In this document: positions 8,121-16,998 of the stretch, one piece after another
How positions within the stretch are numbered: the first letter of the stretch is position 1
Layout of the letters: every line of letters starts with the position of its first letter
Assembly (NCBI GenBank): GCA_003696725.1
Contig: RFGI01000016.1
Coordinates: 1-49,067, forward strand
DNA: 49,067 bases
Direction of reading: 5' to 3'
Source of the DNA: Planctomycetota bacterium
GTDB lineage: Bacteria; Planctomycetota; Phycisphaerae; Phycisphaerales; UBA1924
The notes under the pieces: model-generated
Databases searched by the model: none
Told to the model about the DNA's origin: nothing
Seen by the model: the letters and a program-made list of their open reading frames with translations, nothing else
Translations under genes and position numbers: made by a program

Positions 8121-10457
8121 GTGAAGATGCAGGGATTCGACCCTGAAATCTTGAACGACTTCCTCACCGAGTCCGGCGAGCTCCTCGAAGAGCTCGACGC
8201 CGACCTCGTGGAGCTGGAGTCGGCGTCGGACGACCCGGACCTGCTCAACAAGGTCTTCCGGGCGCTGCACACCATCAAGGGCAGCGCCTCGTTCCTGGCC
8301 CTGGCGCCGATCGTCTCGATCGCCCACGCCGCCGAAGACGCCCTCAACGCCGCACGACGGGGCGAGCTGGCCATCGACCGCGAGGTGATGGATCGTCTGC
8401 TGGAAGCCATCGACCTCCTGCGCACGCAGTTCGACGAGCTGCGCGACGGCTCGTCCCTGACCGAGCCCGACGCCACGCTCGTCGAGACGCTCCGCGCCAT
8501 GGGCGAGGGCGGGGCGCCCTCAGCGTCGGCGCCGCCGACACCCTCGGCGCCCGTCGCCGACGCGCCCAAGGCCGAGCCGATCGCCGACACCGGGGACTCG
8601 AGTCAGGCCGAGGCCAGCGGCGCCGGCGTCCGATCGCTCGTGCTCAACGAGAGCAAGTCCGGGCTCCTGGAGTTCATGATCGCGGACCTCGACGAGTCGC
8701 TCGACGACATCGAGATCCGGCTGGCCAGGCTGCTCAACGGCGCCGAATCCGCGAGCGAGGACGCCGCCCACATCGGCGAGGTCTGCGAGGCGCTGACGCG
8801 CACCGCGGAGTTCTTCGAGCATGAGCCCATGCGCTCGCTCGTCGCGGTCTTGGGGACGGCGGCCGAGCGCGTGACGGACCTCGCCGACACCGGCCGGGTC
8901 CAGCTCCTGCCGCGCATGGCCGGCATCCTGCTCCTGCTGCGCAAGCAGGCCAAAGCGCTCGACGAGGGCGAGGTCGTCTGGTGGGGCGTGGACACGCTCG
9001 CCGGGCGGATCGCGGACCTGATCCTCGGTCACGAGATCGACGCCGACGCCCGCCTGCCGGAGGCCGCCGACGGGCTGGCGGCCCTGGCGACCGACGGTGT
9101 CCGGCTCGACGGCGCCGACGAACCCGCTCCAGCCGACACCCCGGACAATCCGCCCGTGGCGGGCGCGCCCGCGCCGCCGGCGTCGACGCCAGATCAAGCC
9201 CGGCCGACCGAACCGCCCGTCGCCGACGCCGGCCCGGCCAAAGCCGCCCGCGTCGAGCAGACGATCCGCGTGGAGGTCGGCCGGCTCGAGGAACTGCTGA
9301 ACCTCGTCGGGGAGCTCGTCCTCCAGAAGAACCGCGTCGGCGCCCTGGCCCGGCAGAGCCAGGACCACGACGTGCTGACCCAGGAGGCCCGCGAGGCGCT
9401 GGCCCAGTCCAGCAGCGATCTGGACCGCGTCACCGGCGACATCCAGCTGGCCGTCATGCGCACCCGCATGCAGCCCCTGGACAAGCTCTTCGGCAAGTAC
9501 CCCCGGCTGATCCGCGACCTCGCCAAGAAGACCGGCAAGAAGATCCGCCTGGTCGTCGAGGGGGGCGACACCGAGGTCGACAAGTCCGTCATCGAGGAGC
9601 TGGGCGACCCGCTCGTGCACCTGATGCGCAACAGCGCCGACCACGGGCTGGAGACGCCCGAGGAGCGCCTCGCCGCCGGCAAGGACGAGACCGGGACGAT
9701 CCGCCTGGTCGCGTCGCAGGCCGGGGACCACGTGCTGGTGCAGATCATTGACGACGGGCGGGGCCTGAGCCGGGAGAAACTGCTCGCCAAGGCCATCGAG
9801 AAGGGCCTGACCACCGAGGCCGAGGCCGAGGCCCTCTCGGACAGGGACGTGTACCGGTTCATCATGGGCGCCGGGTTCTCGACCGCGGCCCAGGTGTCGG
9901 ACCTCTCGGGCCGAGGCGTGGGGATGGACGTTGTCCGGACGAACATCGAGAAGCTCAAGGGGTCGGTCGACGTTGATTCATCGCCCGGCGCCGGGACCAC
10001 GATCCTGATCCGGATCCCGCTGACCGTGGCGATCATGCCGGCGATGATGGTCGGCGTGGGGCGCGAGCTCTACGCGGTGCCGCTGTCGAACATCGTGGAG
10101 ATCGTGCGCCCCGACGAGGGCGACGTCTCGAGCGTCAACGGCCGGCGGGTGATGCGCCTGCGGGACGTGGTGCTGCCGCTGGTGTCGATGGAGGACCTGT
10201 TCGACACGCCCGAGGCGCAGCGTGAGCCGGCGCGGTTCGCGGTGGTGGTGGAGCTCAACGAGCAGCGTGTGGGGCTGTTGGTCTCACGGCTGATCGGTCA
10301 GCACGAAGTGGTGATCAAGCCGCTCGACGGCGGGTACGCGGGGTCGGCGCCGGTCAGCGGCGCGACGGTCCGTGACGACGGCGGGGTGAGCCTGATCGTG
10401 GACGTAGCCAAAGTGATCGCGGCGGCGCAGGAGTCCGCCGAGGCGCTGGCCGCCTGA
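8121..10457 (+). CDS. cheA: Chemotaxis histidine kinase CheA with an extra degenerate HPt-like segment
   Basis: The 778-aa kinase phosphorylates CheY and CheB. Residues 1-110 form the P1 HPt domain with His50 in ALHTIKG. Around residues 170-290 there is a second four-helix stretch laid out like HPt, in which the phospho-His position is not conserved (CEALTRTAEFFEHE). The dimerisation helix begins at VGRLEELLNLVGELV. The ATPase domain has HLMRNSADHG (N box), DDGRGLS and GRGVGMDVV. The CheW-like P5 domain ends the protein. Proline/alanine-rich linkers replace an obvious P2. The start may be GTG 8121 or ATG 8127; a GGAG at 8113-8116 suits the ATG better. Confidence 0.95.
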   Translation: MKMQGFDPEILNDFLTESGELLEELDADLVELESASDDPDLLNKVFRALHTIKGSASFLALAPIVSIAHAAEDALNAARRGELAIDREVMDRLLEAIDLLRTQFDELRDGSSLTEPDATLVETLRAMGEGGAPSASAPPTPSAPVADAPKAEPIADTGDSSQAEASGAGVRSLVLNESKSGLLEFMIADLDESLDDIEIRLARLLNGAESASEDAAHIGEVCEALTRTAEFFEHEPMRSLVAVLGTAAERVTDLADTGRVQLLPRMAGILLLLRKQAKALDEGEVVWWGVDTLAGRIADLILGHEIDADARLPEAADGLAALATDGVRLDGADEPAPADTPDNPPVAGAPAPPASTPDQARPTEPPVADAGPAKAARVEQTIRVEVGRLEELLNLVGELVLQKNRVGALARQSQDHDVLTQEAREALAQSSSDLDRVTGDIQLAVMRTRMQPLDKLFGKYPRLIRDLAKKTGKKIRLVVEGGDTEVDKSVIEELGDPLVHLMRNSADHGLETPEERLAAGKDETGTIRLVASQAGDHVLVQIIDDGRGLSREKLLAKAIEKGLTTEAEAEALSDRDVYRFIMGAGFSTAAQVSDLSGRGVGMDVVRTNIEKLKGSVDVDSSPGAGTTILIRIPLTVAIMPAMMVGVGRELYAVPLSNIVEIVRPDEGDVSSVNGRRVMRLRDVVLPLVSMEDLFDTPEAQREPARFAVVVELNEQRVGLLVSRLIGQHEVVIKPLDGGYAGSAPVSGATVRDDGGVSLIVDVAKVIAAAQESAEALAA

Positions 10458-10491
10458 CGGGCGCCGGCGCGACCAGGGAAGGACGACACCG

Positions 10492-10983
10492 ATGGACCCG
10501 AACCTCATCACCCCGTTCATGCAGAGCGTGCAGAACGTCTTCTCGACGATGCTCCAGCTGCCGGTGGAGATCGGCGAGCCCGCCGTCAAGGCCGACGCCG
10601 CCACCACCTACGACGTCTCGGGGATCATCGGGATGAGCGGGGACGTGGTCGGCGCGGTGGTCCTGAGCTTCCCGAAAGAGACGGCCGAGCGCATCGTCGC
10701 CCTCTTTACGGGCCAGGACACGAGCCCCGAGGACGAGGACTTCGCCGACGCCATCGGCGAGCTCGTGAACATGGTCGCGGGGGGCGCCAAGGGCATGTTC
10801 CAGAAGCGGCAGGCGTCGATCTCCTGCCCCAGCGTGGTCATCGGCAAGAGCCACATCGTCTCGCGCCCCAAGGGCGTCCCGTGCATCAGCATCCCGTGCG
10901 AGACGGACTGCGGCTCTTTGTGCATCGAGGTCGGGATCCGCGACGCGGCCGCGGATGAAGAGGTCCAGAGCCAGGCCGCCTGA
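10492..10983 (+). CDS. cheX: CheX/CheC-family CheY-P phosphatase
   Basis: The 163-aa protein has the single-site CheX layout. DVSGIIGMSGDVVGAVVLSF forms the first beta sheet, and the helix FADAIGELVNMVAGGAKG carries the ExxN catalytic pair (Glu90, Asn93) that places water to remove phosphate from CheY-P. Only one ExxN site is seen, which favours CheX over two-site CheC. It lies between cheA and cheY, which fits a role in ending the signal. There is no CheZ or FliY in the window. The ATG follows GGAAGGACGACACC. Confidence 0.88.
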   Translation: MDPNLITPFMQSVQNVFSTMLQLPVEIGEPAVKADAATTYDVSGIIGMSGDVVGAVVLSFPKETAERIVALFTGQDTSPEDEDFADAIGELVNMVAGGAKGMFQKRQASISCPSVVIGKSHIVSRPKGVPCISIPCETDCGSLCIEVGIRDAAADEEVQSQAA

Positions 10984-11027
10984 GCCGGCGTTCCCCGTGA
11001 CGCGACGCGAAGAAGGAAAGGTGCGAG

Positions 11028-11399
11028 ATGAAGATCCTCCTCGTCGAAGACTCCAAGACGATGCGTAACATCGAGAAGTCGGTCCTGGCCCAGCTGGGCT
11101 ACACCGAGGTCGAAGAAGCCGTCGACGGGCAGGACGCCCTGAAGAAGCTCTCTGACTTCCAGCCGGAACTGCTCTTGGTGGATTGGAACATGCCCAACAT
11201 GGACGGGCTGTCGTTCGTCAAAGCGTACCGGCAGATGAACAAGGCCACGCCCGTCATCATGGTCACCACCGAGAGCGAGAAGGCCCGCGTCGTCGAGGCC
11301 ATCAAGGCGGGCGTGAACAACTACGTCGTCAAGCCCTTCACGCCCGACCTGCTCTCCCAGCGGATCAACGAGACCCTGGAGAAGTGCAAGGCGGCCTGA
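11028..11399 (+). CDS. cheY: Single-domain response regulator CheY
   Basis: The 123-aa product is a bare receiver domain. The acidic pocket is E7-D8, the phospho-acceptor is D52 in LLVDWNMPNMDG, the conserved Thr is in VTTESEK and the Lys is in VVKPF. It would be phosphorylated by the upstream CheA and dephosphorylated by the neighbouring CheX-type phosphatase. The output partner, a flagellar motor or some other machine, is not encoded in this window. GAAGGAAAGG just before the ATG is a strong ribosome site. Confidence 0.95.
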   Translation: MKILLVEDSKTMRNIEKSVLAQLGYTEVEEAVDGQDALKKLSDFQPELLLVDWNMPNMDGLSFVKAYRQMNKATPVIMVTTESEKARVVEAIKAGVNNYVVKPFTPDLLSQRINETLEKCKAA

Positions 11400-11440
11400 C
11401 CGGAGCGAAAGCCGCCGGTCACACCCTGGGCCGATCAGCC

Positions 11441-12946
11441 ATGTCCGACGCGCCGGAGCCATATCCCAAGCCGACGCTCGCCGTGGCCCCCGACTCGATG
11501 AGCGCCACGCTCACGCTTCACCCCGGCGGGCCGCCCGAGGAGCCGACCGCCGAACTGTGTTTGGGCGTGCTCCGCTCTGAGAACATCGAGGCCGGGCCCG
11601 AGGTCGTCGCCGCGATCGAGGGGCTCCTGCGCCAGCGCCGCGTCGACCCCACAAAGGCCCATTCGGCCGTCGTGGCGAGCGGCGTGGCGCCGATCCCCGG
11701 CGTCGACGGCCGGCTGGAGTTCAACCCCGGCTTCGACCCCGACGACTGCTGTTCAGACGCCCCGGCGGCCCCGCCGCCCGACGCCGGCGAGGACGCGGCG
11801 GTCGACCACTACAACCGGCGCGCGTTCTGCTTCATCATCGCGGGAGACGAGATCGGTCGCGTCTACGAGCCCACCGAGGGCAGCCCCGGCCGGGACGTCC
11901 GCGGGCGCACCCTCAACACCAAGCCGGGCAAGCCCTGCCAATTCAAAACCGACGAGACGATCGTGCTCAAGGACGACGGCCGGCTCGTCGCGCTCACCGG
12001 CGGCGTGCTGGTGCGCAACGGCGCCATGCTCAGAGTCGACCGGGCCCTGGACGTGCCCGGCAATGTTGACTTCAACACCGGGAACATCCGGTTCAGCGGC
12101 GACGTCGTGATCGAGAAGGGCGTGCGCGACTGCTTCATCGTCGAGGCGACCGGGAGCGTGACGGTGCGCGGACTGGTCGAGGCCGCCACCGTCATCGCCG
12201 GCGCCGACGCCGAGCTCCAGAGCGGGATGGCCGCTCGTGAAAAAGGCGTCGTCCGCGTCAGCGGCGATCTGCGCGCCAAGTACCTCGACAATGTCGACGG
12301 GACCGTCGGCGGTGCGCTCGTGGTCGAGAAAGAGATCATCAACTGCCGGCTGGAGGTCGCCGGCGCGATCGAATCGCCCTCGGCGGCGCTGATCGGCGGG
12401 CGGCTCGTCGTGGCCGGCTCGGTCGGGCTGCGCGAGATCGGCGCCGAGTCCGGCACGCCGACGGAGCTCGTCCTCGGTCTGAGCGAGATCGTCGAAACCA
12501 GCGAGGCCAGGGCCGCCGCGTTCGCCGAGAAGATCGACGAGACCCGCGCGCCGATCGAGAAGGAGTTCGAGGGCCTGGTCCGCAACCTCGCCAAACTCAA
12601 CAAGGATCAGCAGCGCCGCCACCGCACGCTCAACAAGGCCATCCGCGAGATCGAGGAGATCGAGCAGAAGATCGACGCCGGCGTCAGCGCCCTGCGGACC
12701 GCGGCGGGGCGGACCGCGCACGTCGACATCCGCGTCGACGGGATGATCTACGCGGGCGTCCGGCTGATCATCGGGAACGAGGTCGTCCGCTTCACGGACG
12801 ACGCCCCGGGGCCGGTGCACGTCCGGCGGGGGCAAGGCGGCGCGATCGAGATCGGCCCGCCCGGCGGGCAGGGCCGACCGATCGAGCAGGCCGCCGAGGT
12901 CTCGACGCTCTCGGACGCTCCTGCTCAGCCCGCCGAGGCGGCGTAG
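11441..12946 (+). CDS. FapA / DUF342 family protein
   Basis: The 501-aa protein matches the FapA (DUF342) family. After a variable N-terminal segment it has DEIGRVYEPTEGSPGRDVRGR, then a right-handed beta-helix with repeated short strands (GNVDFNTGNIRFSGDVVIEKGV, GSVTVRGLVEAATVIAGADAEL), a coiled-coil hairpin around residues 360-430, and a last beta segment. Some members are linked to flagellar assembly or polar localisation, but the exact activity is unsettled. The track start at 11183 lies inside cheY; the ATG at 11441 begins 41 nt after cheY. Being last in the che operon suggests a job in placing or building the chemotaxis or motility apparatus. Confidence 0.85.
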   Translation: MSDAPEPYPKPTLAVAPDSMSATLTLHPGGPPEEPTAELCLGVLRSENIEAGPEVVAAIEGLLRQRRVDPTKAHSAVVASGVAPIPGVDGRLEFNPGFDPDDCCSDAPAAPPPDAGEDAAVDHYNRRAFCFIIAGDEIGRVYEPTEGSPGRDVRGRTLNTKPGKPCQFKTDETIVLKDDGRLVALTGGVLVRNGAMLRVDRALDVPGNVDFNTGNIRFSGDVVIEKGVRDCFIVEATGSVTVRGLVEAATVIAGADAELQSGMAAREKGVVRVSGDLRAKYLDNVDGTVGGALVVEKEIINCRLEVAGAIESPSAALIGGRLVVAGSVGLREIGAESGTPTELVLGLSEIVETSEARAAAFAEKIDETRAPIEKEFEGLVRNLAKLNKDQQRRHRTLNKAIREIEEIEQKIDAGVSALRTAAGRTAHVDIRVDGMIYAGVRLIIGNEVVRFTDDAPGPVHVRRGQGGAIEIGPPGGQGRPIEQAAEVSTLSDAPAQPAEAA

Positions 12947-13042
12947 CGCCGCGCACGGGTGAACCGTGCTCCCCGCGGGCTCGAACAACGCCCCGTCGGT
13001 CGGCCGCTGGACAAACGCCCCCGACACCGGAGAATCCCCGCT

Positions 13043-14365
13043 GTGCACGGGCTGCGCTGTTCATCCGTATTGGTCGGAGACAAGCCGCGGGCGATCCTCG
13101 GGGCGGTCCTGGCGCTCGCGGCGCTCGTGGCGGCGCCCCCCGGGCTCGAAGCGCAGCCCGACGCCGAGCCATCGACACAGCCGACCGCGGACGCCCACGC
13201 GGGCGCTGACCCCGCACCCGGCGACGAGGTCCTCCTGATCTGGCGCAACGGCCAACGCATGCGGGCCACATGGGCCGGGCGAACCGGCGCCGACATCGAG
13301 GTCGTGATCGGCGGCCTGCGCACCCGCATCCCGGCCCGCGAGATCGATCGCGTCGTCCCCCAGCGGCCGGCGATCGAACGCTACCACGACATGCGCACCG
13401 TGATCGACGACGCGGACGTGGATCGGCTCCTGGCCCTCGCCGAGTGGTGCCGGGCGAACCGCCTGTACGACCAGGCTCTGGCGGACCTGGGCCACGTCCT
13501 GACGCTCGAGCCGGCCAACCCCGAGGCGTTGCGGCTGGCGCGGATCGTCGAGCAGGAGCGGGCCCTGCGCAGGGCCGAAGCCGCCACACGCGAGGATGGC
13601 GAACGTCGCGAGCGTTCCCGCCCCGCCCCGCCCCGCGGCATCCGGCCGGACCTCTTCCCGCTGCTGACCGAGGAGCAGGTGAACCTGCTGAAGGTCTGGG
13701 AGCTGGATCTGGAGAACCCGCCCAGGATCCAGATCGATCGGGCCACGGTCGACGAGTTCCTGTCCCGGTACGCCGACGACCCGGCAATCCCCGCCACCGC
13801 GGACGGGCGCGAGGCCTTCCACCGCAAGCCGCCCGTCGAGATCCTGGCCGAGATGTTCCGCCTGCGCGCCCGGGAGTTGTACGGCCGGGTGCGCGTCCTG
13901 GACATGCCCGAGTCGCTGGACCGGTTCCGGCGGGACGTCAACGCCACGTGGCTGGTCAACTTCTGCGCTTCGACCCGGTGCCACGGCGGGGAGAACGCCG
14001 GGCCGCTGCTGCTCTACAACCGCGACCCGCGCGCCGAGCGAGCCGCGCTGACCAACTTCATCATCCTGGACCGGGCGCGCCTCGCCGACGGCCGGCCGCT
14101 GATCGACTACGAGGACCCGGAGCGCTCGCCGCTGGTGCAGATGCTCCTGCCTCCTCAGCGGTCGTCGGCGCCGCACCCGCAAGTCAAGGGGTGGCGGCCG
14201 CTGTTCCGCACGCCCGACGCCCGCCGCTACGCCGACGCGGTGGAGTGGATCCGCTCGATGCGCACCCCGAGGGATGAAGCCCCGATCGAGTACCAGCCCC
14301 CGACGGTCGCCGACGTGATCCCGGCGGACCAAGCGCCAGCCCCGGCGGAACCGCAGCCCCGGTAG
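13043..14365 (+). CDS. Exported protein with TPR-like segment and a CX4CH motif, function unknown
   Basis: I start this at GTG 13043 because GGAGA lies 9 nt upstream and the product then opens with a signal peptide (AILGAVLALAALVAAPPGLEAQ). The 440-aa protein then has a small strand-rich segment (VLLIWRNGQRMRATW), a TPR-like helix pair near residues 110-160 (LALAEWCRANRLYDQALADL), and a C-terminal region with NFCASTRCHGG. CASTRCH is a CX4CH version of a haem c motif and CHGG is common in planctomycete cytochrome-like domains, but haem binding is not shown. I do not recognise a named family. It may be co-transcribed with the che operon, though the function looks unrelated. Confidence 0.7.
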   Translation: MHGLRCSSVLVGDKPRAILGAVLALAALVAAPPGLEAQPDAEPSTQPTADAHAGADPAPGDEVLLIWRNGQRMRATWAGRTGADIEVVIGGLRTRIPAREIDRVVPQRPAIERYHDMRTVIDDADVDRLLALAEWCRANRLYDQALADLGHVLTLEPANPEALRLARIVEQERALRRAEAATREDGERRERSRPAPPRGIRPDLFPLLTEEQVNLLKVWELDLENPPRIQIDRATVDEFLSRYADDPAIPATADGREAFHRKPPVEILAEMFRLRARELYGRVRVLDMPESLDRFRRDVNATWLVNFCASTRCHGGENAGPLLLYNRDPRAERAALTNFIILDRARLADGRPLIDYEDPERSPLVQMLLPPQRSSAPHPQVKGWRPLFRTPDARRYADAVEWIRSMRTPRDEAPIEYQPPTVADVIPADQAPAPAEPQPR

Positions 14366-14372
14366 GCTCGGA

Positions 14373-14399
14373 TTGCATACCCGCCGGCGGTGGTACACT
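14373..14399 (+). promoter_or_regulatory. Candidate promoter for the lipoprotein gene at 14448
   Basis: TTGCAT (14373-14378) is followed after 15 nt by TACACT (14394-14399). The spacer is short for a sigma-70 promoter, but TACACT recurs upstream of three other genes in the window. It would give a leader of about 45 nt. Confidence 0.4.
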
Positions 14400-14447
14400 C
14401 GCGACCGGCCCGGGCATGATGGGCCAAGTAGAAGGACACCTTCCGAC

Positions 14448-15782
14448 GTGAGACACCGACGCCGACACCGCCCGCTGGTCGCCCTTCTCGGGCTGGCGCC
14501 GATCGCGCTCGCCGGGTGCGAGAAGGCCGACCCCGTCGCGCTGGCCATCGCCGACGTCGAGCGCGAGTTGGCTGAGATCCACCCCGGCGGGACGGCCGCG
14601 GCCGATCCGGGCTCCCGCGAATCGGTTTACCGGTCGGCGATTTCGGCGCTGCGCGCCGCCGGGCAGTCGGGGACCGACGCCCAGCGCGACGCGGCGAGCC
14701 TGCTGACCGCGATCGCCGAAGAGGGTCTGTCGCGGCTGGCGTCGGCGGACGCGGCGGCGCTCGAGTCGCGCTTGGTGGATCTGGCCGCCCGGCTGCGCGC
14801 TACCGCGGACCGGGCCGTCGCGGAGCTGGCCCTGGCCGAGGCGCTGGCGACGCAGACCGGCGATTCGGAGCGTTCCGAGCTCGAAACCGGCCTCGCCGAG
14901 GGCCGAGCCCGCGTCGCCGAGGCCCAGGCCCGGCGCGACGAGCTGACCGGTCAACGTGAGGCGTTGCTGCTGCGGGCCGAGGGCCACGCCGCCCGCGCCG
15001 CCGAGCATTCCGCCACCGCCGGCCGGCTGCGGTCCGAGGCGCTCGCCGCCGATCCGGACGCCGTCGCCGAGATCGCCCAGCGGGCGTACGAGGCGCAGCG
15101 CCGCGCCGCAGCGGAGGACACCGCCGCCTCGGACCTGCGGGCCCAAGCGGAGCGGCTGGACCCCGAGATCGCCGAGCAGAGCCTCGTGATCGAATCGGTC
15201 CAGGCTGAGATTCAGGCGCTCAATGAGGCGTTGGCCCGCGTCGATCAGCGGGTGCGCGACGCCGAAGCCTCGGCGCAGTCGGCGCGGGCGTCGGCGCGGT
15301 CGGCGGCCCAGGACGCCGAGGCGATCCTCGATCAGTTCGAGGCCGCCCGGACCCAGGCCGACGAGCTCTGGGCTCAGGCCGTCACTCACGCTCAGGCCGC
15401 GATCGCCTCGGTGGGCCGGGCCCGCGGGATCGACCGGGCGACGCTGGCCCTGCGCCGCGGCGAGTCGCAGCAGCGGCTGGGCGAGATCATGGACGCCCGC
15501 GCCCGGGGGCTGAGCCGGTCGGTCGGACAGCTCGAGCTGCTGGCGGGGTTGGATCGCCCGTTGCCGTTCGCGGCTCGGCTCGACGCGCTGATCGGCGCGT
15601 ACGAGGCCGCCGCCGACGAGGCCGCGGCCGGCGCCGCCGACGCGTTCGGCGCCGCGATCGCCGCGTACGAGGGCGCTTCGACCCGCGACGCGACGGTGCG
15701 GGACCGGCTCGACCGCGTCCGGGCGCTGCTGGCCGGTCAGCGGCCTCCCTCGGATGGGGCCCCGGCCGATCAGGCCGGTTGA
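14448..15782 (+). CDS. Coiled-coil lipoprotein of unknown function
   Basis: The GTG at 14448 gives a 444-aa protein with a lipoprotein signal: an arginine-rich start, ALLGLAPIALAGC, and the lipidated Cys near residue 24. AAGG is 12 nt upstream. Nearly all of the mature part is Ala/Glu/Arg-rich with heptad-like spacing (for example LEAQ, AEAQARRDEL, ALNEALARVDQRV), so it should form long antiparallel coiled coils facing the periplasm. I recognise no enzyme motif. Low-complexity composition makes homology guesses unsafe. It may form a spacer or scaffold in the cell envelope. The track start at 14373 would bury the signal. Confidence 0.7.
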   Translation: MRHRRRHRPLVALLGLAPIALAGCEKADPVALAIADVERELAEIHPGGTAAADPGSRESVYRSAISALRAAGQSGTDAQRDAASLLTAIAEEGLSRLASADAAALESRLVDLAARLRATADRAVAELALAEALATQTGDSERSELETGLAEGRARVAEAQARRDELTGQREALLLRAEGHAARAAEHSATAGRLRSEALAADPDAVAEIAQRAYEAQRRAAAEDTAASDLRAQAERLDPEIAEQSLVIESVQAEIQALNEALARVDQRVRDAEASAQSARASARSAAQDAEAILDQFEAARTQADELWAQAVTHAQAAIASVGRARGIDRATLALRRGESQQRLGEIMDARARGLSRSVGQLELLAGLDRPLPFAARLDALIGAYEAAADEAAAGAADAFGAAIAAYEGASTRDATVRDRLDRVRALLAGQRPPSDGAPADQAG

Positions 15783-15819
15783 CGGACGGCGCCGGGTCCC
15801 GGCGCGGCATCCTTCTCCC

Positions 15820-15825
15820 TATTGT
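15820..15825 (+). promoter_or_regulatory. -10-like box before a leaderless reductase gene
   Basis: TATTGT ends 7 nt before the ATG at 15833. There is no Shine-Dalgarno and no clear -35. The spacing matches the other candidate leaderless genes in this window. Confidence 0.4.
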
Positions 15826-15832
15826 TGAAGCC

Positions 15833-16807
15833 ATGCCCAGCACCGCCCCGATCCCAGAGGCCATGCCCGCCCCCGCGCTGCCCGAGGTCCGGATGAACGT
15901 CGTCCGGCCGGCGGCGCCGGTGATCGGCCGCGTCGTCCGCAACGAGATCTGCACCGCGTCGCGCAAGGCCGCCGGATTCGTCCGCCACATCGAGTTCGAC
16001 GTGTCCGGGACGCCGCTGGCCGGCGCCTTCCGCGCCGGGCAGGCGTTCGGCGTGCTCCCGCCGGGCGTCGACCCGAAGACCGGCAAGCCTCACGCGGTCC
16101 GCCTGTACTCGCTGGCGTGCCCCACCGGGGGCGAGGACGGCGCCGGCGCTGTCATCTCCACCACCGTCAAGCGCACCATCGACGAGCACTGGGACGATCA
16201 GTCGCTCTTTCTGGGCGTGGCGTCGAACTACCTCTGCGACCTGTGCGAGGGCGACGAGGTCCGGCTCTCAGGGCCCAACGGCAAGCGTTTCCTCCTCCCC
16301 GAGAACCACGCCGACCACGAGTACCTCTTTCTCGCGACCGGCACCGGGATCGCCCCCTTCCGGGGCATGGTGCGGGAGCTGCTGGGCCGCGGCTGCGACC
16401 GGCCGATCACGCTGATCATGGGCTCGCCGTACCGCACGGACCTCCTGTACCACGAGGAGTTCCGCTCACTCGAGGCCGACCACGCCAACTTCACCTACCT
16501 GACCGCGATCAGTCGCGAGCGCGACGACAACGGGGGGCCGGGCCTGTACGCCCACGAGCGGCTCGCGATGACGCTCGAACGGGCGGCGCCGGGCCTGGCC
16601 GAGGGAAAGACGCTCGTGTACATCTGCGGGATCGCCGGGATGGAGGCGGGCGTGGCCCGCGTCCTCACCGAAGCGCTGCCCGCTGAGGCGCTGGCGCCGT
16701 ACCTGACGATCACCGACGACGCCCTGCGCGCCGACCCGGACGCCTGGACGCGCGAGGGCGTCCGGCGCGGCGTGCGCTTCGGCGAGCGCGTCTTTATCGA
16801 GGTGTAC
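15833..16807 (+). CDS. Plant-type ferredoxin-NADP(+) reductase
   Basis: The product, about 325 aa, is a plant/cyanobacterial-type ferredoxin-NADP reductase, which passes electrons between ferredoxin or flavodoxin and NADP(H). FAD binding is shown by RLYSLAC (the RxYS motif), the NADP site by LATGTGIAPFRGM, and the nicotinamide region by YICGIAGME. It ends in VFIEVY, the typical aromatic terminal Tyr that stacks on FAD. The start at ATG 15833 removes 18 residues from the track ORF. Its TAG stop (16808-16810) coincides with the CTAG that borders the inverted-repeat element. No ferredoxin gene is nearby, so its partner and direction of flow are unknown. Confidence 0.88.
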
Positions 16808-16941
16808 TAGGCTCTTTTTGACGGATCGGAGAGGAGCGACGAGGCGACAGGAACAGCCGGTGGGACGGCCGTTTCGGCCGTCATCCCGCCCATACTGACG
16901 GGCGAGACGCCCGTCCCACCGATCCGTCAAACAGTACCTAG
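16807..16941. mobile_element. MITE-like inverted-repeat element flanked by CTAG
   Basis: A 127-bp non-coding segment (16811-16937) is bounded by 19-bp imperfect terminal inverted repeats that share TTTGACGGATCGG, and each end is flanked by CTAG (16807-16810 and 16938-16941), possibly a target duplication. Inside are two perfect 8-bp hairpins with 3-nt loops (GACGGCCG/CGGCCGTC and GACGGGCG/CGCCCGTC). They are enclosed by GGTGGGAC/GTCCCACC, so a three-way folded RNA is possible. No transposase is encoded. It sits between convergent genes and could also stop transcription both ways. Confidence 0.6.
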
Positions 16942-16998
16942 ACGCTCGATGACGGGTCCGAGGATGGTCATCTCGTCCGCCGAGTCTTGTCGTGGCCG

